Shown: positions 14,901 through 22,362 of the stretch, in pieces | How positions within the stretch are numbered: the first letter of the stretch is position 1 | Layout: every line of letters begins with the position of its first letter | Assembly (NCBI GenBank): GCA_044448905.1 | Contig: JBIOHJ010000038.1 | Location: 1-24,358 of the forward strand | Direction: 5' to 3' | DNA from: JBIOHJ01 sp044448905 | GTDB taxonomy: Bacteria; Bacteroidota; Bacteroidia; AKYH767-A; OLB10 | Length of the DNA: 24,358 bases | Notes under the pieces: generated by a model | Told to the model about the DNA's origin: nothing | Databases searched by the model: none | Seen by the model: only the letters and a program-made list of their open reading frames with translations | Program-made: the position numbers and the translations under genes

Positions 14901-15617
14901 ATGGCACGACCAATTCTATATTCTTATTTTGAAAAAACAGCAAAAGTCCTTGAGGCAAATTATGAGAGGAGCGCAGACCAAAATGCTTCTAACAATCTTG
15001 GAAAAAACAGAGAGAATTTCTGTTCAAATTTTTTAGCCAATGTTTTACCACCTAAACTCAAAATAAATTCTGGTGAAGTTTGGGATAGTGTTGGTCACAA
15101 AACTGGACAACTTGATTTAATTATTACAAGGGATGATGCTCCGGCATTAGAATTTGGAAGTGATAATACCTATTTAGCGGAAGGTGTATTTGCTTCTATC
15201 GAAGTAAAATCAAATCTTGATAGAGTAAAATTGATTGAAGCAGGAAATACATTAAGTAAGGTCGAGCAATTAAAAATCAATGTTGGTTCAATGATAACCA
15301 TAGGCAAACCATTACACAGACCATTACGAATTGTTTTCAGTTACACTGGTGCAACCTGGGAAACTTTATTAGATGAAATTAATAAGCGAAGTTGGCAAGA
15401 GCTTTTTGATTTAATATCTATACTTGACCAAGGTGTTTTAATAAATAAAGGAAGAATACTCAAATGGACAGGTGATCAACAATTCTTAACCGTAAAAGGT
15501 AAAGCCGCTTCTGTCGGTTTTTTGTATTTTTATCTTACAACTTATGGAACAAGTTTCCTCGGTCGTAATATTGAATTGAACCCTTACTTTGAACCAGTCG
15601 GAAACTGGAACGAATAG
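14901..15617 (+). CDS. DUF6602 family PD-(D/E)XK nuclease-like protein
   Basis: A 238-residue soluble protein. The N-terminal half matches the DUF6602 pattern: a helix with GKNRENF (Glu38), then LPPKLKINSGEVWDSVGHKTGQLDLII (Asp72) and VFASIEVKSNL (Glu101, Lys103). These form an E...D...ExK set, the active-site arrangement of PD-(D/E)XK nucleases. The C-terminal part (DLISILDQGVLINKG...) is a helical plus strand region seen in this group from memory. It is paired with the ParB/Srx-like gene 15 bases upstream and lies in an AT-rich island. DNA or RNA cleavage is predicted from the motif; the target and biological role, such as phage defence, are inference. Confidence 0.75.
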   Translation: MARPILYSYFEKTAKVLEANYERSADQNASNNLGKNRENFCSNFLANVLPPKLKINSGEVWDSVGHKTGQLDLIITRDDAPALEFGSDNTYLAEGVFASIEVKSNLDRVKLIEAGNTLSKVEQLKINVGSMITIGKPLHRPLRIVFSYTGATWETLLDEINKRSWQELFDLISILDQGVLINKGRILKWTGDQQFLTVKGKAASVGFLYFYLTTYGTSFLGRNIELNPYFEPVGNWNE

Positions 15618-15668
15618 AATATATAATTTCACCTGCCAAGTTGCTCCATTTCAATTAAATCTAAAAAA

Positions 15669-16205
15669 ATGAAATCAACTATTTTACTCTGCGCATTAAC
15701 ATCTTTACTTTTTTCTTGCAGTTCAAATGAACAAAGCAGAATTGATGACGATAAAAGGAGTTTGGAGGAAATAAAAACTAACGCTATAAATGAACTCACC
15801 TCCAAATACCATATAAAATATTTATTAGATACTCTTAGTTATAGTGATTTTAAATATTCAATAGATTTCAAACCTATTATAGCGTCAAAATTTCAATTAA
15901 TAGACCGGTTCATATTAAAAGATATTTATGAAAAGGACTCTTGTGCATATGTTTCTATTGAGGCAGGTACTCTACCAACTCTTCATTTTGATTTCCAAAT
16001 ATCAAACGAACAAGTGAGAAAATTCAAACAAAAGGAGGAGAATATAATCTTAGTTGTAAGTATGTCTTCAGTGTCAAAAATAAAATTTCCTTTTATTGGC
16101 GAAATTGACGAAGAAGGAAGTATGACAATAAATTTGGACTTCATATCTTTCGATTTTATTGCCAAAGGAGAAATCATTGATATAGTTTTAATCAAAAAAG
16201 TATAA
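15669..16205 (+). CDS. Lipoprotein of unknown function
   Basis: A 178-residue protein with a lipoprotein signal (MKSTILLCALTSLLFSC, lipid-acceptor Cys17). The mature part is acidic and lysine-rich with helical start (SRIDDDKRSLEEIKTNAINEL) and beta-rich later half (AYVSIEAGTLPTLHFDFQI...). No family is recognised. Its composition is very AT-rich (a hand-counted line has 30% GC), like the two genes after it. It starts 51 bases after the nuclease gene and may be cotranscribed or be separate cargo. Confidence 0.65.
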   Translation: MKSTILLCALTSLLFSCSSNEQSRIDDDKRSLEEIKTNAINELTSKYHIKYLLDTLSYSDFKYSIDFKPIIASKFQLIDRFILKDIYEKDSCAYVSIEAGTLPTLHFDFQISNEQVRKFKQKEENIILVVSMSSVSKIKFPFIGEIDEEGSMTINLDFISFDFIAKGEIIDIVLIKKV

Positions 16206-16233
16206 TAGAATAGAATAATTAAGATAAATTTTT

Positions 16234-16488
16234 ATGAATAAGTCCCAGAAAATAGTTTTAATTATAACTGCAATTATTTTAGTTATAATGCTACTTTTTC
16301 CTCCTTTTATTATTGAAATAAATAATTCTAAATTTAATCTTGGATACAACTTTATATTTTCTCCTCCTTCCTTCGGGGGGGTGATGGATGGATTTGTTGA
16401 CAGTGGAACTTTATTACTTCAGCTTCTTGTTGTTATATTTACAGGTATATCATTTTACTTTATTTTTAAAAAGAATCCCAAAACCTAA
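16234..16488 (+). CDS. Small two-helix membrane protein
   Basis: An 84-residue protein with two membrane segments: residues 7-28 (VLIITAIILVIMLLFPPFIIEI) and about 60-78 (LLLQLLVVIFTGISFYFIF), joined by a loop with GYNFIFSPP. The pattern 'LFPP...GYxFIFSPP...' is one I know from small uncharacterised membrane proteins of other bacteria. It is extremely AT-rich (a hand-counted line has 20% GC). No function is assigned. Confidence 0.6.
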   Translation: MNKSQKIVLIITAIILVIMLLFPPFIIEINNSKFNLGYNFIFSPPSFGGVMDGFVDSGTLLLQLLVVIFTGISFYFIFKKNPKT

Positions 16489-16517
16489 CGGTCGCGAAGC
16501 CCCTGTCAGGTTAAAAA
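16487..16517. repeat. Short inverted repeat with CCTGTCAGG core
   Basis: AACCT...AGGTT arms with the CCTGTCAGG core (16502-16510) lie between the two small membrane-protein genes. The same core occurs at 6395-6420 and 16771-16816, suggesting a family of dispersed intergenic elements. Confidence 0.4.
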
Positions 16518-16523
16518 AACACC

Positions 16524-16757
16524 ATGAAAACAAAAATCAAAAAGTATTGCTTAATAGGCACTGCAATAATTGCAGGTATATTACTACTTACAAATCCCAC
16601 ACCTACCGATTTTAAAAATTACATGGGTTTAAATTGTCAATATTGCGTACACAGGAGAACTGCCAACTATTTATTTTTTTCAACCTATGAATTTCACATG
16701 GAAAATCATTCAAGAAAATATAGGGGTATTTTGAAAAACTTTTATGATATAAACTAG
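16524..16757 (+). CDS. Small membrane protein, DUF4359-like
   Basis: A 77-residue protein with one N-terminal membrane segment (CLIGTAIIAGILLLTNP) followed by TPTDFKNYMG and a C-terminal part NYLFFSTYEFHMENHSRKYRGILKNFY. This layout (membrane helix, TNP-xx-x-Y/F-x-xY, then YLFFS-Y and YxGI-x-NF) recalls the DUF4359 family; the match is from memory. Two cysteines (CQYC) sit in the middle. It lies in the AT-rich cargo block and is followed by a hairpin repeat. Confidence 0.55.
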   Translation: MKTKIKKYCLIGTAIIAGILLLTNPTPTDFKNYMGLNCQYCVHRRTANYLFFSTYEFHMENHSRKYRGILKNFYDIN

Positions 16758-16770
16758 TTTCACCTGTTTT

Positions 16771-16816
16771 CACCTGACAGGTTCAGGCAGGCATGAGCCT
16801 GGTTCCTGTCAGTGTG
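16771..16816. repeat. REP-like hairpin with CTGACAGG/CCTGTCAG arms
   Basis: The 8-bp arms CTGACAGG (16774-16781) and CCTGTCAG (16805-16812) pair, with a further CAC/GTG extension past one bulged base. The loop itself holds a perfect hairpin CAGGC-ATGA-GCCTG. It lies 14 bases after the stop of the small membrane-protein gene and may serve as its terminator as well as being a mobile or dispersed repeat. Confidence 0.6.
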
Positions 16817-16858
16817 ATTAATGTTTTATACTTTTAACTTTTATTTTCCAAAAATCAT

Positions 16859-16906
16859 ACTGGCAGCCCGGGGGACTCCTTTGGAGGAACTGCGCAACCT
16901 GCCAGT
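16859..16906 (+). promoter_or_regulatory. Leader hairpin before the carbonic anhydrase gene
   Basis: Arms ACTGGCAG (16859-16866) and CTGCCAGT (16899-16906) enclose a second small hairpin CTCC-TTT-GGAG. The structure ends 12 bases before the ATG and lies between it and a near -7 box TAACTTTT upstream, so it could sit in the 5' leader of the mRNA. It may also be another dispersed repeat at the right border of the island. Confidence 0.4.
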
Positions 16907-16918
16907 TTATATTATAAA

Positions 16919-17581
16919 ATGAAATTTTTAATACCAATAATATTATTCATAAGCTTGTTTTTTTCTTGCGGGCACAGGGAGGAAAAAAATCAAGCCGGTA
17001 TTCAGTCGCCATTTGAAAAATTGAAAGAGGGAAATGAAAAGTTTGTAAGCGGGCATCCGGTGCATCCCGATGAATCACTAAACAGGATCAGGGAGTTAAA
17101 AAAAGGGCAAAATCCTTTTGCCGTTGTTCTTAGTTGTTCTGACTCACGGTTACCTCCCGAATTAATATTTGACCAGGGATTGGGTGATATTTTTTCAATA
17201 CGTACAGCCGGCAACGTAATCGGAGACTATGAATTAGGAAGCATCGAGTATGCTGTTGAACATCTTCATTGCAAACTGATAGTGGTATTGGGCCATGAAA
17301 ACTGTGGTGCCATCCAGGCATATGCAGCTTCCGAACACGAAAAGCATAACGACCATATTCAAAAATTAATAGACTATATAGCTGCTGAAGAAGAGGAACA
17401 AATCGTTCCGGATAGCTTAAAATCTAATATTGACGTTTTAGTTAAAGCTAATATTTTACATGGTGTTAACTTATTAAAATCATCCGTTCCGGTTTTAAAA
17501 CCTCTTGTTGACAAGAATGAAATTGAAATTATCGGTGGGTATTACGACCTTGATAACGGAAAAGTTGAATTTGATAAGTGA
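16919..17581 (+). CDS. Beta-class carbonic anhydrase, predicted lipoprotein
   Basis: A 220-residue enzyme, CO2 + H2O <-> HCO3- + H+. All beta-class residues are present: Cys73-x-Asp75-x-Arg77 in VLSCSDSR, and His126 and Cys129 in VVLGHENCGA, giving the Cys2His zinc site and the Asp-Arg pair. Residues 1-17 are a lipoprotein signal with the lipobox LFFSC, so the protein should be anchored in the cell envelope rather than in the cytoplasm. Spacing to the DUF481 gene is 57 bases. The neighbourhood (dicarboxylate transporter, malic enzyme that releases CO2) makes a role in CO2/bicarbonate balance plausible. Confidence 0.92.
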   Translation: MKFLIPIILFISLFFSCGHREEKNQAGIQSPFEKLKEGNEKFVSGHPVHPDESLNRIRELKKGQNPFAVVLSCSDSRLPPELIFDQGLGDIFSIRTAGNVIGDYELGSIEYAVEHLHCKLIVVLGHENCGAIQAYAASEHEKHNDHIQKLIDYIAAEEEEQIVPDSLKSNIDVLVKANILHGVNLLKSSVPVLKPLVDKNEIEIIGGYYDLDNGKVEFDK

Positions 17582-17638
17582 CGAAAGGTTGCCTATAACA
17601 TTAAAGTTAAAAGAATTAAGCGTAACACAACATTATGA

Positions 17639-19150
17639 ATGTTTAGTTGCTCTAAAATCCTGGTTTTGTTTTTGCTTTTTGAGGCTTCTGCATTCAATTT
17701 ATTTGCACAGAATACCGATTCACTTCGTTCACCGAAAACGGCTGACACCTCTGCTCATTCACTTTCATCTGACACCTCAGGAGTAAAGAATAAAAAGTCA
17801 TCCGAAATTGAAAAGCATTCGCCAGACACGGTGTTTTTAAAAAACGGGGATAGGTTAACAGGCAATATTTTATTATACGAGCAGGGCCGGCTTAAGATGG
17901 ACGCGAAAGGCGGTCCGGGAATAGTATTTATAAAGTGGCAGAAAATACTTTCGGCAGGCGGGGGCAGCCGTCTCTTTAAGGTGGAGAATCAGCTCAAAGA
18001 AATTTACACCGGAACCATACAGTTTTCAAAAGACACCGGTGAAATAATTGTAAGAAACGAGCTGACGGATAGCAGCATCCTGTTTCCGGATATTTTACGC
18101 ATCACTCCCGTTGAAGCGGCAAAAGACACAGTATTGCCTGTTCCGAAAACGGAAGAAAAAAGCAAAGAGGCCGCAGTTCAGAAGTTTTCGGCTGACACCG
18201 TGTTTCTATATAACGGTGATAAAATGACCGGCAAAATTCTGTCTTTCGAGCAGGGAAGATTAAAAATTGATGCACAAGGCCCGGGAATAGTCAATATTAA
18301 ATGGCATAAGATAGTTACTATCAGCGGAGGCGACCGCGATTATAAAGTGGAAGATAGAGTGGGCGAGATTTATATAGGGAATATTAAGATTTCAAAAGAC
18401 ACCGGTGAAATTGATGTGGGTATCAAACCGGCTCACACCATCAACCTTGCAGATGTGGTTCGCATCTTTCCACTTGAGGATGACTGGTACCGGGGAATTA
18501 AAGGCAGTGTGGGAGCAGGTTTAAATTATGCAAAATCATCCGATGTATTCACTTCAAATGCGGAGTATAACCTCTACTATATTATTTCAAAATGGAGATT
18601 CATTAATGATTTCTCCTATATTTCAACAAAATCGAAGGACGAGCCTACATCGGTAAGGCTGCAGATTAATTTCCAGGCGCTTTATGCTTTACCTGATAAA
18701 TGGGAATTGTATGAGCTGAATGCTTTTAACAGGAATGATGAGCTGGGAATAAGCTCCAGGATTTCATTTGGCGCAGGAGGCGGCAACAACCTTGTTCAGA
18801 GTGACCGGCAACGGCTGCTTGTCCTTACAGGAATTTTACAGAATTCCGAAAAAAATATTGAAACAAATGATGTGGTCTCAAATTTTGAATGGCCTGCAAC
18901 TATACGGCACACCATTTACAGTTTTGCAAGCCCCGACCTTACTTCTGCAACAGAAATATCTTCATACGTGGGAATTACCGAAAAAGGCCGTTACCGCTTT
19001 GATGCCAGCACGGATATTACATGGGAATTTATCAATAACGTGTCATTGCAGCTTTCATTTTATTATAACTACGATAACAAAGTGGTGGAAGGAAAAACCT
19101 CTCAGAAAGACTATGGAACCGTGCTTTCGTTATTAGTAGATTTGAAATGA
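17639..19150 (+). CDS. DUF481 outer-membrane protein with duplicated N-terminal domain
   Basis: A 503-residue exported protein (signal peptide ending NLFAQ). Residues about 63-157 and 186-278 are two copies of one domain, each starting DTVFLxNGDxxTGxIL, followed by EQGRLKxDAxGPGIV and closing with SKDTGEI and an RIxPxE strand; this resembles the small beta domain that precedes DUF481 in other proteins. The C-terminal ~220 residues (from WYRGIKGSVGAGLNYAKSS) are a DUF481 barrel ending SLLVDLK. A Pro/Lys/Glu-rich linker separates the copies. It lies between the carbonic anhydrase and the dicarboxylate transporter genes. The substrate is unknown. Confidence 0.8.
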   Translation: MFSCSKILVLFLLFEASAFNLFAQNTDSLRSPKTADTSAHSLSSDTSGVKNKKSSEIEKHSPDTVFLKNGDRLTGNILLYEQGRLKMDAKGGPGIVFIKWQKILSAGGGSRLFKVENQLKEIYTGTIQFSKDTGEIIVRNELTDSSILFPDILRITPVEAAKDTVLPVPKTEEKSKEAAVQKFSADTVFLYNGDKMTGKILSFEQGRLKIDAQGPGIVNIKWHKIVTISGGDRDYKVEDRVGEIYIGNIKISKDTGEIDVGIKPAHTINLADVVRIFPLEDDWYRGIKGSVGAGLNYAKSSDVFTSNAEYNLYYIISKWRFINDFSYISTKSKDEPTSVRLQINFQALYALPDKWELYELNAFNRNDELGISSRISFGAGGGNNLVQSDRQRLLVLTGILQNSEKNIETNDVVSNFEWPATIRHTIYSFASPDLTSATEISSYVGITEKGRYRFDASTDITWEFINNVSLQLSFYYNYDNKVVEGKTSQKDYGTVLSLLVDLK

Positions 19151-19253
19151 CATTTATAACCGGCTGTATTAAAATCAAAACGTATCATTGCATAAGGGAA
19201 CAAGGCATTTAATGGGAATATGAAATCAGAATCAAACATTAATAGTTAAATCC

Positions 19254-20642
19254 ATGAACACAACAAAAGCTGACACAAAAAGCGGGAGTAATAAATCAAT
19301 TATTCATTTTGCATTGTCTTTTATTATTGCCCTGGCATTGACTTATTTTATTAAAGAGCCGGGGTTTACTCAATCGCAGGTATATGTCATTTTCATACTC
19401 TTTTTTGCAATTGGTTTGTGGGCTACTGAGGCTATACCGGCATTTGCAGTAAGTCTTCTCATCACATCGTTCCTCGTATTTGCACTTGGCAATAAACATT
19501 TCAACTCAGCGCCTGAAGACATTTCGCATTATGTACACACATTTTCCGACAGCATTATATGGCTTTTACTGGGAGGTTTTTTCCTGGCAAAAGCCATGGC
19601 CAAGACAAAATTAGATGAAGCGCTCTTCAGGTTTACGCTCCAGGTTGCAGGAACCAATCCACGGAAATTATTGATAGGCATAATGGCTGCAACCATGGTA
19701 GCTTCCATGCTGCTGTCTAATACAGCTACCACCACTATGGTATTAGCCGCATTATTGCCATTGCTTAAATCATTAGATAAAAAATCAGGAGTTGCCAAAG
19801 CTTTATTATTAGGCATTCCTTTAGCATCAACCACCGGTGGCATGGCTACAATTATCGGAACGCCTGCAAATGCTATTGCCGTGGGTTCGCTGCAAAAAGC
19901 CGGTATTACCATAGAGTTTCTTGACTGGATGATTTACGGAGTACCCCTTGCCCTGGTTGTAACTGCAATTTGTTGTTTCGCTTTAATCAAGGTGTATATA
20001 AAAGACACCACTCCTATTTCTATTGCTTTTCTTGATGACCTTGAAAAAGATGTTAAAAAGGAATCGTCACTTCACCGCAAAATTGTTGTAGGCGTTATAC
20101 TTGTTACCATTGGATTATGGTTAACCAGTTCATTACATGGAATAAAACCTCCTGCCGTATGCGCTGTTCCGTTAGTTATATTTACAATGACGGGTGTGCT
20201 AACCGGCAAAGATGTTCAAAGCTTAGGGTGGGATACCCTCTTATTGGTTGCCGGAGGTTTGGCGCTTGGGCTTGCACTGGATCATACGGGGTTATTAAAA
20301 CATTATGCCGAAATCCTGATCACCATGAATTTAAACAGCATCCTGTTACTTTCCATTTTTGGTTTTCTCGCAATGATATTGGCGAATGTGATGACCAATT
20401 CAACCACCACCACTTTAATGGTGCCCATCTGCATGGCTATACTCCCTGCGTTAAAGTTAGAAGTGGCGTTGATCATTTCCCTTGCATCATCTTCAGCTTT
20501 GTTATTGCTGGCTTCCAGCCCTTCTAATGCCATTGTATTCGGAACAGGTTATCTTGAGCAAAAAGATTTCAGGCTGACGGGAATAATATTTGGCTTGCTC
20601 GGACCCGCTCTTACAATTTTATGGGTGCTTTTTATGACTTAA
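19254..20642 (+). CDS. DASS/SLC13-family dicarboxylate (sodium-coupled) transporter
   Basis: A 462-residue inner-membrane carrier with about 11 hydrophobic segments. The two family signatures are present: SNTATTT at 155-161 and the second half-repeat motif TNSTTTT at 381-387, both on the substrate-binding hairpins, with GTPAN at 202-206. DASS carriers import C4-dicarboxylates such as succinate, fumarate and malate, usually with Na+. The gene is next to malic enzyme and, across the accessory island, near the periplasmic aspartase, so fumarate or malate is the likely substrate. Tricarboxylate or sulfate transport cannot be excluded from the motifs. The ATG at 19254 is used. Confidence 0.88.
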   Translation: MNTTKADTKSGSNKSIIHFALSFIIALALTYFIKEPGFTQSQVYVIFILFFAIGLWATEAIPAFAVSLLITSFLVFALGNKHFNSAPEDISHYVHTFSDSIIWLLLGGFFLAKAMAKTKLDEALFRFTLQVAGTNPRKLLIGIMAATMVASMLLSNTATTTMVLAALLPLLKSLDKKSGVAKALLLGIPLASTTGGMATIIGTPANAIAVGSLQKAGITIEFLDWMIYGVPLALVVTAICCFALIKVYIKDTTPISIAFLDDLEKDVKKESSLHRKIVVGVILVTIGLWLTSSLHGIKPPAVCAVPLVIFTMTGVLTGKDVQSLGWDTLLLVAGGLALGLALDHTGLLKHYAEILITMNLNSILLLSIFGFLAMILANVMTNSTTTTLMVPICMAILPALKLEVALIISLASSSALLLLASSPSNAIVFGTGYLEQKDFRLTGIIFGLLGPALTILWVLFMT

Positions 20643-20716
20643 ATAAATTCGAAACTATATCTGAATATAATAACCAAACATTTACAGGGAATGTTAAATA
20701 CTTAAATAAAAATATC

Positions 20717-22327
20717 ATGGAAAATACCGGCTATTCATTATTGCGTGACCCTCGGAACAACAAGGGTACAGCATTCACCTTAGAAGAAAGAAAAAAATAT
20801 GGTTTACAGGGAATAATACCGGATGCAATTGAAACAATAGAAACTCAAATCATGAGAGTGAATGAGCAATTGGAAAGCCTTGACACCCCAATCAATAAAT
20901 ATATTTACCTGTCTAACCTTCTTGATAGTAACGAAACATTATTTTTCAGAACAATCATAAGCGATCCCGCAAAATTTCTGCCACTGGTATATACGCCAAC
21001 TGTAGGAGAAGCCTGCCAGCGTTTGGGTCATATTGCACGAAAGCCAAGAGGTTTATTTATATCCATCGAACATAAGGGTAATATCAAAGCAATCCTGAGA
21101 AACTGGCCTGTTGAAGACGTACGTTTTACAGTGGTTACTGATGGAGGCCGGATATTGGGGTTAGGCGATCTCGGTATTTGCGGTATTGGTATTCCTATAG
21201 GTAAATTAGTTTTATATACCAGCTGTGCAGGTGTTCCTCCTGAACATACGCTTCCTATTATATTGGATGTGGGAACTAATAATGAGGAATTTTTAAAAGA
21301 TCCGCTTTATCCCGGCCTCAGAAAAAAGAGAATACGCGGGCCCGAATTTGATGACTTTGTTGACGAGTTTGTAACAGCAGTAACGGAAGTGTTTCCAAAA
21401 ATCTGCATTCAATGGGAAGATTTTCCCGGTGTTGATGCCATACGAATCCTGAATAAGTATCGCGACAAGGTGTGTACTTATAATGATGACATACAGGGAA
21501 CAGCAGCCATAGCTACTGCGGGTATTATTACTTCCAGCCGTTTTTCGGGAAAGCCCTTTACCGAACAGCGAATTCTTTTCCTCGGTGCAGGTGCGGCAGC
21601 ATTTGGCATTGCGGATATGATTGTGAGCAAGTTTCAAAAAGACGGACTAAGTAAAGAAGAAGCTTATAATCGTGTTTCGATGTTTGATGTGAACGGATTG
21701 CTTGTACAATCAAGAACTGATTTAGCCGAATATCAAAAACCTTTTGCACATGAGGGCGAACCATCAAATGATTTTGCTGCAACCATTCTTAAATTAAAAC
21801 CAACAGCAATAATCGGAGTAAGTACCGTTGGCGGAGCGTTTAATCAACAGGTAATCGAAAATATGAGTAAAGTAAACGAACGGCCCGTTATTTTTCCCTA
21901 CTCCAACCCTTCATCACATTCAGAATGTACAGCCGAGCAGGCCTACACCTGGAGTAAGGGCAAAGCCATATTTGCCAGCGGCAGTCCCTTTGACCCTGTA
22001 ACCTACAACGGGAAAACATTTACATCCGGCCAGGGTAACAATGTGTTTATATTTCCTGCTTTGGGTTTGGCAATATTTGCCACCGAAGCAAAAAGAGTTA
22101 CTGATGAACTATTTGTTACGGCTGCCGAAGCTGTGGCCGAACAGGTTACTGAGGAAGACTTCGCAAAAGGTTTAATTTATCCCCGTGTAGATACTATTTT
22201 AAAAGTATCTTATAACGTGGCCATAAAGATTGCTGAAAAAATATTTGAAAGCGGGTTGGCGGGAGTGGAAAAACCAAAAGATATCCGGGCGTTTATTAAA
22301 AGCAAAATGTATGAACCGGCTTATTGA
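20717..22327 (+). CDS. maeA: NAD-type malic enzyme (malate dehydrogenase, decarboxylating)
   Basis: A 536-residue enzyme from the ATG at 20717 (MENTGYSLLRDPRNNKG), malate + NAD(P)+ -> pyruvate + CO2 + NAD(P)H. It is of the large type (SfcA/MaeA and eukaryotic-like): YTPTVGEACQ, DGGRILGLGDLG, YNDDIQGTAAIA for metal and malate, and the nucleotide loop LGAGAAAFGIADMI. An ATG at 20621 would add 32 residues that do not fit the family start and would overlap the transporter gene, so it is rejected. It lies 74 bases downstream of the DASS carrier and is probably expressed with it. NAD rather than NADP preference is inferred from family membership. Confidence 0.92.
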   Translation: MENTGYSLLRDPRNNKGTAFTLEERKKYGLQGIIPDAIETIETQIMRVNEQLESLDTPINKYIYLSNLLDSNETLFFRTIISDPAKFLPLVYTPTVGEACQRLGHIARKPRGLFISIEHKGNIKAILRNWPVEDVRFTVVTDGGRILGLGDLGICGIGIPIGKLVLYTSCAGVPPEHTLPIILDVGTNNEEFLKDPLYPGLRKKRIRGPEFDDFVDEFVTAVTEVFPKICIQWEDFPGVDAIRILNKYRDKVCTYNDDIQGTAAIATAGIITSSRFSGKPFTEQRILFLGAGAAAFGIADMIVSKFQKDGLSKEEAYNRVSMFDVNGLLVQSRTDLAEYQKPFAHEGEPSNDFAATILKLKPTAIIGVSTVGGAFNQQVIENMSKVNERPVIFPYSNPSSHSECTAEQAYTWSKGKAIFASGSPFDPVTYNGKTFTSGQGNNVFIFPALGLAIFATEAKRVTDELFVTAAEAVAEQVTEEDFAKGLIYPRVDTILKVSYNVAIKIAEKIFESGLAGVEKPKDIRAFIKSKMYEPAY

Positions 22328-22351
22328 TAAAACCCGTGGTGCAGGGATCGT

Positions 22352-22359
22352 TATCTTTG
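22352..22359 (+). promoter_or_regulatory. TATCTTTG, possible -7 box
   Basis: A perfect TAnnTTTG match lies only three bases before the ATG at 22363. If real, the transcript would start at or inside the start codon, which is odd; either the mRNA is leaderless or the match is chance. No good TTG at the usual distance was found. Confidence 0.3.
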
Positions 22360-22362
22360 AAT

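Noticed and set aside
16484..16520. Integron attC site between the small cargo genes
   Set aside because: The block of small AT-rich genes recalls integron cassettes, but no paired RYYYAAC/GTTRRRY core sites or integrase were found.
20621..20717. Upstream ATG for malic enzyme
   Set aside because: It overlaps the transporter gene and adds 32 residues that do not fit the family N-terminus.
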